NCBI GenBank assembly: GCA_028343845.1
Contig: JAOLZO010000007.1
Span: forward strand, 12,501 to 76,500
Source: Verrucomicrobiota bacterium
GTDB taxonomy: Bacteria; Verrucomicrobiota; Verrucomicrobiia; Opitutales; Seribacteraceae
Direction: 5' to 3'
DNA: 64,000 bases
Part shown: in pieces, positions 1 to 8,074 of the stretch
How positions within the stretch are numbered: position 1 is the first letter of the stretch
Layout of the letters: each line of letters opens with the position of its first letter
Translations under genes and position numbers: made by a program
The notes under the pieces: model-generated
The model's input: only the letters and a program-made list of their open reading frames with translations
Databases searched by the model: none
What the model was told of the DNA's origin: nothing

Positions 1-775
1 GGATGAAATCATATTTGAAAGGCTTGCCGATTCCCCCCCCCCTACTATTCTTCTGGACAATGATCTTTTGCGAACCGTTAAAATATCCGACCGGCGTTGC
101 CGCATCATCAAAGGGATCACCGCTTTTTGAATAGTTTGCCAACGCTCCGGTCAAAAATGAATTTCCCCAACTGTAATCTTGGGTGGAGGTTGATGCCGTT
201 CCTCTAGCGGCCCTTTCCCACTCAACCTCGGTGGGCAACCGGTACCCACTTCCGCCCCAATTGACATTAGTGCTATTTAAGTCTATCTGCCCCGAACGGT
301 ACACTATGGTTTGGTTGGCATCCTCATAGTATACCGGAATTCTTCCCTCCAACTCGGATCTGGCATTGCACCACTTTACCGCGTCATACCAATTAACCAT
401 GTTCATGGGGAAAATCTTACTTGAGGCACCTTGATACCACCCGGGACCTTGTTTGGCCAATCTCCATATGACCCCTCTGTGATCTTCGGAAAACTGATAA
501 CCATTGGCCTCGGCCCAAGAAGCTACCTTTTCCCAATGCCAAATATGCACTTCATATACATCAATAAAATATTCACCCGTTGAAGCAAAATGAGCAGGTT
601 TCTCATCATCAAGGATCGAGTCGTCCCCCATAAGGACGGAACCGCTCGTAATGAAAACCATATCTATGCTGTCAGCAAAAGAAAGGCTAAGTGTCCACGG
701 CAAGAGGAGAAGACCCCTGAGGAAGGGCAGAATCGAAGGGAAGGGTGTCCGAAAGACTGGAAAACTTGAGGGCAT
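1..775 (-). CDS. Formylglycine-generating-enzyme (SUMF1)-family protein, C-terminus cut off by window edge
   Basis: The minus strand reads open from ATG at 775 to the window edge (258 residues seen). Residues 1 to about 35 look like a signal peptide ending near SLSFA. The part after it fits the FGE/SUMF1 fold: an early MVFITSGSVLMGD segment, a YFIDVYEVHIWHWEKV segment, NMVNWYDAVKWCNARSE, and GSGYRLPTEVEWERAARG, a hallmark of the family. Family members either oxidise a sulfatase cysteine to formylglycine or are non-catalytic lectin-like or carrier proteins. The catalytic C-terminal cysteines lie outside the window, so activity cannot be judged. A run of ten C (33-42) sits inside the frame and encodes glycines. 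Confidence 0.85.
   Translation of the reverse strand, partial: MPSSFPVFRTPFPSILPFLRGLLLLPWTLSLSFADSIDMVFITSGSVLMGDDSILDDEKPAHFASTGEYFIDVYEVHIWHWEKVASWAEANGYQFSEDHRGVIWRLAKQGPGWYQGASSKIFPMNMVNWYDAVKWCNARSELEGRIPVYYEDANQTIVYRSGQIDLNSTNVNWGGSGYRLPTEVEWERAARGTASTSTQDYSWGNSFLTGALANYSKSGDPFDDAATPVGYFNGSQKIIVQKNSRGGGIGKPFKYDFI
33..42. repeat. C10 homopolymer inside the FGE-family coding region
   Basis: Ten consecutive C on the plus strand are read as Gly codons in the minus-strand FGE-family gene. At this length the reading frame is intact on both sides. A one-base slip would shift the frame. Confidence 0.8.
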
Positions 776-807
776 ACTGTAAACGAATTTACAGTATCAC
801 ACGAAAA

Positions 808-1053
808 TTAACTCTTGCGCGAGAATTTACTTTGAAATTTTTCGACCCTGCCAGCTGTGTCGACAAATCGTTTTTCACCAGTATAGGCAGGATGGGAATC
901 CATCGTGACATCCCTGACGATCACATGATGATCGACCCCATCGATGTTCTCAGTCTTTTTTGAATGAGCTGTCGATTTTGAAACAAACTTTCTCCCACTC
1001 GATACGTCAACGAAGCAAACGGGGTTAGAAACCGGATGTATGTCTTTCTTCAC
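808..1053 (-). CDS. rpmE2: 50S ribosomal protein L31, type B (zinc-independent form)
   Basis: The 81-residue product starts MKKDIHP and has a late [17 protein letters not shown] segment, the signature of type B L31 (compare [20 protein letters not shown] in the family). It has a single cysteine and lacks the CxxC zinc site of type A L31. Start is GTG at 1053 with an AGGGA-like Shine-Dalgarno about 8 bases upstream. It is divergent from a cysteine-free S18 gene at 1307. In several bacteria such C-minus ribosomal paralogues are induced by zinc shortage under Zur control, releasing zinc from the C-plus forms; whether that applies here is inference. Confidence 0.93.
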   Translation of the reverse strand: [81 protein letters not shown]

Positions 1054-1095
1054 AAGATTATCCCTGTCTGGCTTTGAAACGAGGGTTGGTTTTGT

Positions 1096-1108
1096 TTATA
1101 ACATATAA
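1096..1108. promoter_or_regulatory. Dyad TTATA-aca-TATAA upstream of rpmE2; candidate operator or -10 region
   Basis: A perfect 5 bp inverted repeat with a 3 bp spacer lies about 43 bases upstream of the rpmE2 start in the divergent L31/S18 region. It resembles the AT-rich dyads of Fur/Zur-type operators, but it could equally be part of a promoter -10 element. No regulator gene is nearby. Confidence 0.3.
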
Positions 1109-1180
1109 CCTTCCGCGCCTGCGCACCACTTTGCAATCTGGGTGCCTGTTCTTTAAAGTTTTGATGGAGGATACAACTTT

Positions 1181-1197
1181 CATAAAGGGTCTTTATG
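1181..1197. promoter_or_regulatory. Dyad CATAAAG-ggt-CTTTATG between rpmE2 and rpsR
   Basis: This is a perfect 7 bp inverted repeat with a 3 bp spacer, 109 bases upstream of the rpsR start and about 128 from rpmE2. Its symmetry and place in a divergent intergenic region suggest an operator. No T-run follows, so it is not an obvious terminator. The binding protein is unknown; Zur is only a guess from the gene pair. Confidence 0.35.
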
Positions 1198-1306
1198 TCC
1201 AATTCTTAAACTCTCGTCAATGAATAATTCCTGAACCATCAAACAAACTGGCAGCTCCTTTCTAATTGGCGTTGCAAATCGTTAAAAAACATTTTAATAG
1301 AACACT

Positions 1307-1504
1307 ATGTCACAAGATGAAAACCAACCTGCAAAAAGCAGAAACCCTGAAAACTACACTTTTTTGGATAAGGAAGCCCTCTCCAAGTATACGACTGACA
1401 CCGGCAAAATCATACCAATAAAGTATACTGGATTGACTCCTATGCAGCAAAGAAAAGTCTCCAAGCTAATCAAGACAGCCAGACACATGCAATTGGTCGA
1501 CTAG
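1307..1504 (+). CDS. rpsR: 30S ribosomal protein S18, cysteine-free form
   Basis: The 65-residue protein carries the S18 core: a YTFLDKEALSKYTTDTGKI segment, then YTGLTPMQQRKVSKLIKTAR, matching the family's TGLxxxxQRxVxxAIKxAR. It has no cysteines, so it is a C-minus S18. Most bacteria encode S18 between S6 and L9. Here it stands alone, divergent from the zinc-free L31, which suggests either a relocated single copy or a second, zinc-independent paralogue. Start is ATG at 1307 with no strong Shine-Dalgarno. Confidence 0.9.
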   Translation: MSQDENQPAKSRNPENYTFLDKEALSKYTTDTGKIIPIKYTGLTPMQQRKVSKLIKTARHMQLVD

Positions 1505-1539
1505 GTGCTTGCATCTTTCGCTTAACAAGATCAGCTTCC

Positions 1540-2517
1540 TTGCGAGAAGCAAGTATCACAGATTGCCTCGCCGACCTGCTGGGTGGAGGCATAGTCGCTC
1601 TGCCAACTGAAACGGTTTATGGTTTGGCGTGTCTCGCCCTCGATGACAATGCCGTGCAGAAGGTTTTCGATCTGAAAGGCAGACCGTCTACAAATCCTTT
1701 AATCGTCCATGTTCTGAACATTGAGCAAGCAGAGAATATCGCCGAGCTCAATTCGATCGCAAAACTACTGTGCCAAGAATTCTGGCCCGGCCCTCTAACT
1801 CTCATCCTGCCCAAGAAGGCAGTGATACCCGAAAAAGTGACGGCAGGTCTCAATACGGTAGCGATCCGATCACCGTCCAACCCTCTTTTCAGAAAAATCC
1901 TCGAGAAGGCCGATCAGCCTCTGGCCGCCCCTAGTGCCAACCGCTTCTCCAAAGTCAGCGCTACAACCCCTCGGGAAGTCATGGACTCGTTCGGTGAAGA
2001 TTGTCCCCCCATCCTGGATGGAGGGAAAAGCAACATTGGGTTAGAATCCACCGTCCTTGACCTGACTGGCGATACGCCTGAAATCCTTAGGCTCGGTCCA
2101 ATATCGAAAAGAGAACTTGAAAAGTTTCTTGAGATTGAAATCCTCAATTATTCCAAAACGAAGCATGCCAACACCGCACAAAAATCTCCCGGTCTTTCCT
2201 CCAAGCACTACTCACCTGAAACCCCGATTTGTCTGTACAAGGATGTCTCCGCAATCCTGCAAGTCGAGCATTGGACTGCAGACGACTTGATTATTTTTCC
2301 AAGCGAGAATTTGATCCCCAGTTCAAAACTGGAACCAGCTACGGCAATCGCTTTTTCTGTGACTGGCGAGGCAAAGGAGATTGCCCACAATCTCTACGCC
2401 ACTCTCAACAAGGCGGACCGCTTTGAAAAGAAACTCATGCATATGGCATTACTGGAAGATGGTGGAGACGTGGCCGGAGCTGTAAACGACAGACTGACGC
2501 GAGCTTCGAGCTCGTAG
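1540..2517 (+). CDS. tsaC: L-threonylcarbamoyladenylate synthase (Sua5-type)
   Basis: This enzyme makes threonylcarbamoyl-AMP from Thr, bicarbonate and ATP, the first step of t6A formation at tRNA position 37. The YrdC domain covers about residues 1-200 with PTETVYGL (22-29) and KGRPSTNPLIVHV (46-58), then APSANRFSKVSATT. A linker with SPGLSSKHYSPETP leads to the smaller Sua5 C-terminal domain, so this is the long Sua5 form (325 residues), not the short TsaC. Start is TTG at 1540; no ATG or GTG lies in frame between the end of rpsR and this point. It follows rpsR by 35 bases and may be cotranscribed. Confidence 0.92.
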   Translation: MREASITDCLADLLGGGIVALPTETVYGLACLALDDNAVQKVFDLKGRPSTNPLIVHVLNIEQAENIAELNSIAKLLCQEFWPGPLTLILPKKAVIPEKVTAGLNTVAIRSPSNPLFRKILEKADQPLAAPSANRFSKVSATTPREVMDSFGEDCPPILDGGKSNIGLESTVLDLTGDTPEILRLGPISKRELEKFLEIEILNYSKTKHANTAQKSPGLSSKHYSPETPICLYKDVSAILQVEHWTADDLIIFPSENLIPSSKLEPATAIAFSVTGEAKEIAHNLYATLNKADRFEKKLMHMALLEDGGDVAGAVNDRLTRASSS

Positions 2518-2602
2518 GGCAAGTTATAAATGGCGGATTGAAAATTTCTTCTTGTTATCAATCTGCAATGATGAAATGTTAGAGTATCGTACTTATTTTA
2601 TC

Positions 2603-4390
2603 ATGAAATTAACTTGTGCAAGCACCATCATTCTTTTGAGTTTCCTCCCTTTTTTATTGTATTCTCAATCGGAATCGCAGTTGAGAGATCCCGAATACCT
2701 CATAGGAGAATACAACCAGTTAGTGGCAAAACATAATGCACTGATTGAAAAGACCAGGGTATTGATCACCCAAGCAAAAAGCGCACCAAGCTCTGACCTT
2801 GGTGCCGAGGAGGAACTCAGGCAATCCCTTAATGAGGCTTTGGCCAAGGCAGCGACCCTTGAAAATCAACTCTCCAAGATAAAGCAGGCCGGTCTGCGAA
2901 CCGATACCAGCAATCAATACTTGGATGACACAAACTCAAGATTGAGAAGGCAACTTCAGGAGCTCAAGGCAGACGAGCAAGAACTTGTTCAACGCAACAA
3001 GGAACTGACTGCCCAAAACAGAAGGCTTTCCAACACTCAGAAATCTTTTGATGCCCAAGAGAAAAGCGCTTACTCCAAAATTCGTAATTTGGAGCTTGGA
3101 AAATCCACCGTTGAGAGAAGATCAAACAACATCTTGGCCGAAAATAAAACCCTGTCCGCAGAGAATAAGAAACTCGAAGCCTTGCGGGAAAAACTTGAAA
3201 GGGAAAATGCCACCCTCAAGCAAAAGATCGCGGGTTTGGGAGTTGATATGGATTCGAGTTCGGCACGCCTGACGGATACTGAAGCTCTCCTCAAAAGCAA
3301 GAGTTCGCAGGTAAAGACTCTGGAGACTAACGAGGTCAAGCTTAAGGAGGACGTCAACGGGCTAAAGAACGAGGTTGCTCGTCTAGCTGGCGTAGAAGAT
3401 TTGCTCAAGGATAGGGTTGCGAATCTAATCGATGAGGGTGAGCTCTCCAAAGATCGCCACCGGGAGGTTGAAATTGAGAACGAAGCAATGCTTGCCGAGA
3501 TAGAATCCCTTAGGGAACTGGCCAACGAGCTAAAGTTCGAATCAGCCAGAAAAGGCGAAGGGATTGCCAACCTGCAGTCTTTGAATGGCGATTTGAAGAC
3601 CGATCTCGACGAGCTAATCGCGAGGAACAACGAGCTCAAATTTTCAGAATCCTCAATGAAAGGAGAGTTGTCCTTGCTTCGTTCGGAACTGACATCCCTA
3701 GGACTTGAGGAATCCAGAATCTCAGATCAATTGCTTGGGCTCCGCGACGCCAACGAGATGTTGCTGTCCAAAACCAAGAATTTGGAGTCCGAAAACATTG
3801 GCATGGAGGAAGCGATCGACTTAATGCGAGTCGAATTGCAGAACATGAACACCAATGAACAAGGACTCGTGAGCAAAGTTCGAGACATAGACCTTCAGAA
3901 TCAGTCGTTATTGGAGGAATCCAGTGCATTGAAGGAAGAGAGTGGATTCTACAAGGACAAATCACGTCAGCTCGAGATTCAGCTCACCCAAGCCATTGGA
4001 AACGAAAGAATTCTTAATGAGAACATGAGTCTACTGGAAGGGCGTAATGCCCAGCTACAAAATGAAGTTGCAAGCCTCAAGAACAATGCAACCAACGCGT
4101 ACGAACAACTTACACGCGAGGCACAACAGCTCCAATTGGAGCTTAGTGAAATCGCGGGAAGAGAACAGTCCCTGCAAAACACTTTAAATAACCTGCAAAC
4201 GGAAAACGGCCGACTCAGGAGCGAGTTGGCAAATGGTCAAAGCAGGGAAGGCGAATACAATCGTCAAATTGCGATTCTCAATGCGGACAACAGTAACTTG
4301 ATGCAACAAATCGAGGCAACCCAACGGATGCGATTACGATTGCGTAACGACATCATTGGGGTGATTGACCAAAACGACGACGGAAACTAA
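2603..4390 (+). CDS. Secreted or periplasmic long coiled-coil protein, function unknown
   Basis: I place the start at ATG 2603 because the first residues (MKLTCASTIILLSFLPFLLYSQS) form a good signal peptide. The frame is open from 2552, but the extra residues would bury the signal. The remaining roughly 570 residues are almost all heptad-like Leu/Glu/Lys/Asn sequence with recurring motifs such as LEAENxxL and ENxxL, a long continuous coiled coil. No enzymatic domain is visible. It stands between tsaC and the convergent accA. It may be a structural or scaffold protein of the periplasm or outer membrane; no function can be assigned from sequence. Confidence 0.8.
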   Translation: MKLTCASTIILLSFLPFLLYSQSESQLRDPEYLIGEYNQLVAKHNALIEKTRVLITQAKSAPSSDLGAEEELRQSLNEALAKAATLENQLSKIKQAGLRTDTSNQYLDDTNSRLRRQLQELKADEQELVQRNKELTAQNRRLSNTQKSFDAQEKSAYSKIRNLELGKSTVERRSNNILAENKTLSAENKKLEALREKLERENATLKQKIAGLGVDMDSSSARLTDTEALLKSKSSQVKTLETNEVKLKEDVNGLKNEVARLAGVEDLLKDRVANLIDEGELSKDRHREVEIENEAMLAEIESLRELANELKFESARKGEGIANLQSLNGDLKTDLDELIARNNELKFSESSMKGELSLLRSELTSLGLEESRISDQLLGLRDANEMLLSKTKNLESENIGMEEAIDLMRVELQNMNTNEQGLVSKVRDIDLQNQSLLEESSALKEESGFYKDKSRQLEIQLTQAIGNERILNENMSLLEGRNAQLQNEVASLKNNATNAYEQLTREAQQLQLELSEIAGREQSLQNTLNNLQTENGRLRSELANGQSREGEYNRQIAILNADNSNLMQQIEATQRMRLRLRNDIIGVIDQNDDGN

Positions 4391-4414
4391 CGGAACCGGT
4401 TTAGGGAATCGGAA

Positions 4415-5380
4415 CTAGGAGCTGAGAAACCGACCCATCGCACGGAATTTTTCGTAGCGGTTACGGGTAAGTTCCTCTCCCTTCCTTTTCGAAAGCAGCG
4501 AAAGCTCCTTGGCAAGTACGTCCTTTATCGTCAACGCCATCTCGTCCCAACTCCTGTGGGCACCTCCAATGGGCTCCGTAAGAACCTCATCCACTATTCC
4601 CAATTCAAGCAACTCCCCTGCATCCAGCTTCAATGCCTCGGCCGCATCGGAAGCAAACGCTCTATCCTTCCAGAGAATAGCAGCGCATCCTTCCGGAGAA
4701 ATCACCGAATAGTAGGCATTTTCAAGAATCAAAACCTTATCGGCCACAGCAACTCCCAGCGCGCCACCGGAGCCTCCCTCTCCTATCACCATTGCGATAA
4801 TCGGAACCTCAAAAGTAGCCATTTCACGTAAGTTAACGGCAATAGCCTCAGCCACGTGCCTTTCCTCCGCTCCAATGCCTGGGAAAGCACCAGGCGTATC
4901 GATTATGGAGATGATGGGAAGATCGAAACGATCAGCCATTTTCATTAACCGAAGAGCCTTGCGATAACCCTCTGGGTTAGGGCAACCGAAATTGCGCTTT
5001 AGGTTCTCCTCCGTATTCCGCCCCTTTTGCTGACCAAGGACCATTACTTTCCGGCCATCTAATTCTGCTGGCCCTCCAATGAGAGCGGCATCGTCCCGAA
5101 AGAGACGATCACCATGAAGCTCCTCAAATTCATCAAAAACCCTTTCGATGTAATCCAACGCATAGGGGCGATTGGGATGGCGTGAAAGTTGAACTTTTTG
5201 CCAAGGAGTCAAGTCAGAGTAAACGTCCCGCTTGGTCAGTTCGATCTTCTTCTCGATACCCTTGATTTCCTTAGTGAAATCCAGATCGGTTTCCTTCGAA
5301 GATTGCAGAAGATCTTCGAGTTGCTTTTCCAAATCAAGCAAGGGTTTCTCGAACTCGAGGCTATGCTTTTTATTTTGCAT
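4415..5380 (-). CDS. accA: Acetyl-CoA carboxylase carboxyltransferase subunit alpha
   Basis: AccA pairs with AccD to move carboxyl from carboxybiotin to acetyl-CoA, giving malonyl-CoA for fatty acid synthesis in the cytosol. The 321 residues match the family's usual length. After an N-terminal helical part comes LTPWQKVQLSRHPNRPYALDYIERVF, then FxELHGDRLFRDDAALIGG, the crotonase-type core with GQQKGRNTEENLKRNFG and PEGYRKALRLMKMADRF, and the glycine-rich GEGGSGGALGVAVAD. A small TPR gene lies 43 bases upstream on the same strand and may be cotranscribed. Confidence 0.97.
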   Translation of the reverse strand: MQNKKHSLEFEKPLLDLEKQLEDLLQSSKETDLDFTKEIKGIEKKIELTKRDVYSDLTPWQKVQLSRHPNRPYALDYIERVFDEFEELHGDRLFRDDAALIGGPAELDGRKVMVLGQQKGRNTEENLKRNFGCPNPEGYRKALRLMKMADRFDLPIISIIDTPGAFPGIGAEERHVAEAIAVNLREMATFEVPIIAMVIGEGGSGGALGVAVADKVLILENAYYSVISPEGCAAILWKDRAFASDAAEALKLDAGELLELGIVDEVLTEPIGGAHRSWDEMALTIKDVLAKELSLLSKRKGEELTRNRYEKFRAMGRFLSS

Positions 5381-5423
5381 CTTGTTTTATTCGGTAAGAA
5401 AGGCTTGAGACATGAGGAGTTTC

Positions 5424-5765
5424 TTAATCGGTTGAGTCGTCTTCGGCAAGTTCTTCCTTCCATCCGAGAATCCGAGCTTGAGCGGTTGCTTCTTCCGCCC
5501 CTTCCTTATCTCCCTTGCGAACCAGTATCCTTGCCAAGCTAACGACCAAAGACAAATCGTCCGGATCAATTGCAAGAGCCTTCCGACAACTGGCTTCCGC
5601 CTCTGCGAGCTTGCCTGCTGAAAGATAAACCTCTGCCAGCGCCCTTAATGCATCAATGCAAAAAGAATTCTCCTCCAAGGTTTCGAGCAACAATGCTTCC
5701 GCCTTTTGGTCCTCTCCCAATGAATAGGCCAAAATAGCGTCCCCCACTCTTTTATCTGTTTCCAT
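5424..5765 (-). CDS. Small tetratricopeptide-repeat protein
   Basis: The 113-residue protein consists of about two and a half to three TPR units: GEDQKAEALLLETLEEN, then CIDALRALAEVYLSAGKLAEAEASCRKALAIDPDDL, then SLVVSLARILVRKGDKEGAEEATAQA. It has no signal peptide or membrane segment, so it is probably a cytosolic scaffold. It lies upstream of accA on the same strand. No specific function can be assigned. Confidence 0.75.
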   Translation of the reverse strand: METDKRVGDAILAYSLGEDQKAEALLLETLEENSFCIDALRALAEVYLSAGKLAEAEASCRKALAIDPDDLSLVVSLARILVRKGDKEGAEEATAQARILGWKEELAEDDSTD

Positions 5766-5913
5766 GAGACCTATATTCTCATAACCAATCGGTCTTTGTA
5801 CAACTTGAAATCTCGCATGACATATTTCAAAGGAATTTGCTAAGTTCTTGTAATACTCTTTTCAAGGATGCATCATCACCTCACCACTGCCTCGAATCTA
5901 TTTTTCCAGACCC

Positions 5914-6630
5914 ATGCTTTCAAACGACGCCAAATTCAAAAAACTTCTCTTGCTCCACAGCCGGGACCGGAGGAGCAAAACCCTTAATAACGAGCTTACC
6001 AACTCCCCAAAGGTTCTAGCAAAGCTTGAAGAGAAAATTCAGATCGAAAAAGAATCCATGGCAATGGCTACAAATGAGCTACGAGCCTTGGAATCTCTAA
6101 ATAATTCTTTAGAGAATGAGATCATTTCAATAAGCGAAAAAATTGCTCAACATAGAAACAAGCAGCTCGAAGTAAAGAAAAACGAAGAGTATCAAGCTTT
6201 GGAAACTGAAATTGCCGCTCAACTCGCCAAACAGTCCGAAAAAGAAGACGAGCAAATCGAAGTTCTTTTGAAAATCGACGATGCCCGCGAAACGGCGACC
6301 ATTGCAGAAGAAAAAGTTTCCGTACGAGTGCAGAACCTTGAAAAACAACGTCTTGAATTGCTTGCTCGAGAAGAGGAACTCAAAAAAGACATCGAAATCA
6401 TATCTGGTGAAATCACCCTTTCCCGTGAAGAAGTCGAAACTCCGATGCTGGAGATTTACGATAGAACAAAGAAGGTTTTGTCAAAACCTCCCTACATTGC
6501 TCCGATCGAAGATCAAAAATGCTCCGGGTGTAATTTGCGGGTGTCAAACGATGTCGTTTCTTCAGTTCTCATTGAACAAAAAATCACGCAATGCGACCAA
6601 TGCGGACGAATTGTCTACATCGAAAGATAA
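5914..6630 (+). CDS. C4-type zinc-ribbon coiled-coil protein (CT398-like family)
   Basis: The 238-residue protein has a long helical hairpin-like coiled coil (about residues 25-165) followed by a C-terminal zinc ribbon with two CxxC pairs at Cys203/206 and Cys227/230. This architecture is that of the widespread C4-type zinc-ribbon family exemplified by chlamydial CT398 and actinobacterial homologues, suggested to act as adaptors or nucleic-acid-associated proteins. The role is not settled. It lies directly upstream of the RNase P RNA gene. Start is ATG at 5914. Confidence 0.82.
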   Translation: MLSNDAKFKKLLLLHSRDRRSKTLNNELTNSPKVLAKLEEKIQIEKESMAMATNELRALESLNNSLENEIISISEKIAQHRNKQLEVKKNEEYQALETEIAAQLAKQSEKEDEQIEVLLKIDDARETATIAEEKVSVRVQNLEKQRLELLAREEELKKDIEIISGEITLSREEVETPMLEIYDRTKKVLSKPPYIAPIEDQKCSGCNLRVSNDVVSSVLIEQKITQCDQCGRIVYIER

Positions 6631-6702
6631 CCTGACCGCATCGTTTGCAAACCTTTCGAATCGATAATGTTCATCAGGCAAAGGTCAGAACTCACGATCA
6701 AT

Positions 6703-7084
6703 TTCCGAGAAGCGGTCATTCGCTGTTCGAGCTTCTGCTCGGGTAGAGGAAAGTCCGGACATCTCAGGGCAGGATTCCCTGTGAAAGCGGGGGGGGCTTG
6801 CGTCAAGGCAAGTTCACGGCAAGTGCAACAGAAAACATACCGCCTTCGTTTGAAGGTAAGGTTGAAATGGTGGGGTAAGAGCCCACCGCCGCCAAGGCGA
6901 CTTGACGGGCAGTGTAAACCCAATCCGATGCAAGGCGAAATAGGAAACCAGGTTGCCCGCCTTATGGTTTCGGGTACGTCGCATCCTCCATTGGAGGAAT
7001 CAATGCTTGCATTGATAGATAAATGAATGGCATCCGAATCGAATTTCGTTCGGATAACAGAATCTGGCTTATAGCTTCTCGGAA
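6703..7084 (+). ncRNA. rnpB: RNase P RNA, bacterial class A
   Basis: The conserved blocks of bacterial RNase P RNA are present in order: GAGGAAAGTCCGGAC near 6745, ACAGAAAACATACCGCC near 6829, GGTAAGAGCCCACCG near 6873, and AGATAAATGAATGGCATCC near 7017. The ends close as helix P1: 6703-6713 pairs perfectly over 11 bp with 7074-7084. The RNA is the catalytic subunit that removes 5' leaders from pre-tRNAs. A run of eight G (6789-6796) lies in a variable part. Exact ends are inferred from P1. Confidence 0.95.
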
Positions 7085-7150
7085 TTCACTTTAAGACGAT
7101 TGCTTTTGAAATTGACGATCGATCGAATGCACTCATAATACTCCCTGCTT

Positions 7151-7417
7151 ATGGCTAACACAAAATCTGCTCTTAAGAATATTCGCAAAAACAAGGCTCG
7201 TTACTTGCAAAACCGCACGGTGTCGAGTCGACTTAAGACTTTGGAGAAGAAGTTCCTCGCAGCTATTGATGACAAAGACGCAAAGCTGTCGAAGGAGCTC
7301 GGTGCTTCCCTTATCTCGGCCCTTGAAAAAGCAAAGAAAAGCAACTTGGTTCATGCCAACAAGGTATCCCGCAAGAAGTCCAGGTGCGCCGAATTGCTTT
7401 CTAAACTCGCTGCTTAA
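7151..7417 (+). CDS. rpsT: 30S ribosomal protein S20
   Basis: The 88-residue, Lys/Arg-rich protein begins MANTKSALKNIRKNKARYLQNR, the classic S20 N-terminus, and ends with the HANKVSRKKSRCAELLSKL part that binds the 16S 5' domain. Start is ATG at 7151. It follows rnpB by 66 bases and converges on the dUTPase gene. A weak stem (GCCC/GGGC near 7421-7435) lies in the convergent gap but lacks a clear T-run. Confidence 0.96.
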   Translation: MANTKSALKNIRKNKARYLQNRTVSSRLKTLEKKFLAAIDDKDAKLSKELGASLISALEKAKKSNLVHANKVSRKKSRCAELLSKLAA

Positions 7418-7447
7418 AGATTGCCCGAACCTTGGGCGAGCATTGAC

Positions 7448-7819
7448 TTAGATGTGACGAGAGTCGTCCTCGTCCTTTTTTGAGTAACCGGATTCCTGTC
7501 TATCATGGTTTACTTGATTCTTTTTCAAGTAAGCTTCGTGTACGTCTTCCGCGCTCATCCCCATGACTTGGGCCAAAGAGATCAGGAAATGAAACAAGTC
7601 AACGATTTCCACTCTCGCATTTTGTTTGTCAAAATCTTGGTATTTCGCCCACCACTTCCACGGAACGGAATCAGTAAGCTCGGCAAGTTCCTGCTGCATT
7701 GCTCGAACATAGTTTAAAATCCAATTCGCGCGCTCATCATCATTCATTTTTTCCATGTCTACGCCAATCCGTAGATTTAACTGTTCTTGCAGATCGAAAA
7801 TGTTTTCAAGTTTGTCCAT
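7448..7819 (-). CDS. Dimeric (all-alpha) dUTP diphosphatase
   Basis: The 123-residue protein fits the dimeric dUTPase/MazG-type all-alpha NTP pyrophosphatase family. It carries an ExxE metal site in QQELAELTDS, a WKWWAKY segment, the second acidic site in ARVEIVDLFHFLISLA, and the C-terminal KKNQVNHDRQESGY, typical of dimeric dUTPases. It would hydrolyse dUTP (and possibly dUDP) to dUMP, keeping uracil out of DNA. It is monocistronic and convergent with rpsT. Start is ATG at 7819. Confidence 0.85.
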   Translation of the reverse strand: MDKLENIFDLQEQLNLRIGVDMEKMNDDERANWILNYVRAMQQELAELTDSVPWKWWAKYQDFDKQNARVEIVDLFHFLISLAQVMGMSAEDVHEAYLKKNQVNHDRQESGYSKKDEDDSRHI

Positions 7820-7944
7820 CCATCCGATAAGAACGAAGTGTCGACATTAGGCAAGTGGTTTTAAATCCTGGATATTTCTTCTTTACCCTTGTGTGCAATC
7901 CCTATCGATTGTAGTGAGAAGATCAAACCTGCGGAGAAAAGGAG

Positions 7945-7968
7945 TTGCCGGGAAATCCGTCCCGGCAA
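7945..7968. repeat. Perfect 9 bp inverted repeat (hairpin) upstream of the dUTPase gene
   Basis: TTGCCGGGA and TCCCGGCAA are separated by six bases in the 255 bp gap between the divergent dUTPase gene (start 7819) and the basic-protein gene (start 8075). On the minus strand it is followed by a pyrimidine-rich stretch, so it could act as a terminator for antisense transcription or as a leader structure of the dUTPase mRNA. Confidence 0.5.
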
Positions 7969-8019
7969 AGAAGAAAACGACGAGGTTGCATTCTGCCTTA
8001 CTCATAAAAATCCGTAGAC

Positions 8020-8036
8020 AGCGGAATCACTCCGCT
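8020..8036. repeat. Short 6 bp inverted repeat upstream of the basic-protein gene
   Basis: AGCGGA and TCCGCT flank five bases, 38 bases upstream of the ATG at 8075. It could be a small leader hairpin or an operator half-site pair. The signal is weak. Confidence 0.25.
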
Positions 8037-8074
8037 TATGCCGTGAAACAAATAATCCATTAATAGCCGAATTC

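Noticed and set aside
3070-3639. 189-residue antisense open frame in the coiled-coil gene
   Set aside because: Ser/Leu-rich shadow of a coiled-coil sequence on the other strand; no family features.
7418-7447. Bidirectional terminator between rpsT and the dUTPase gene
   Set aside because: There is a 4 to 6 bp GCCC/GGGC stem but no T-run on either strand; too weak to annotate.
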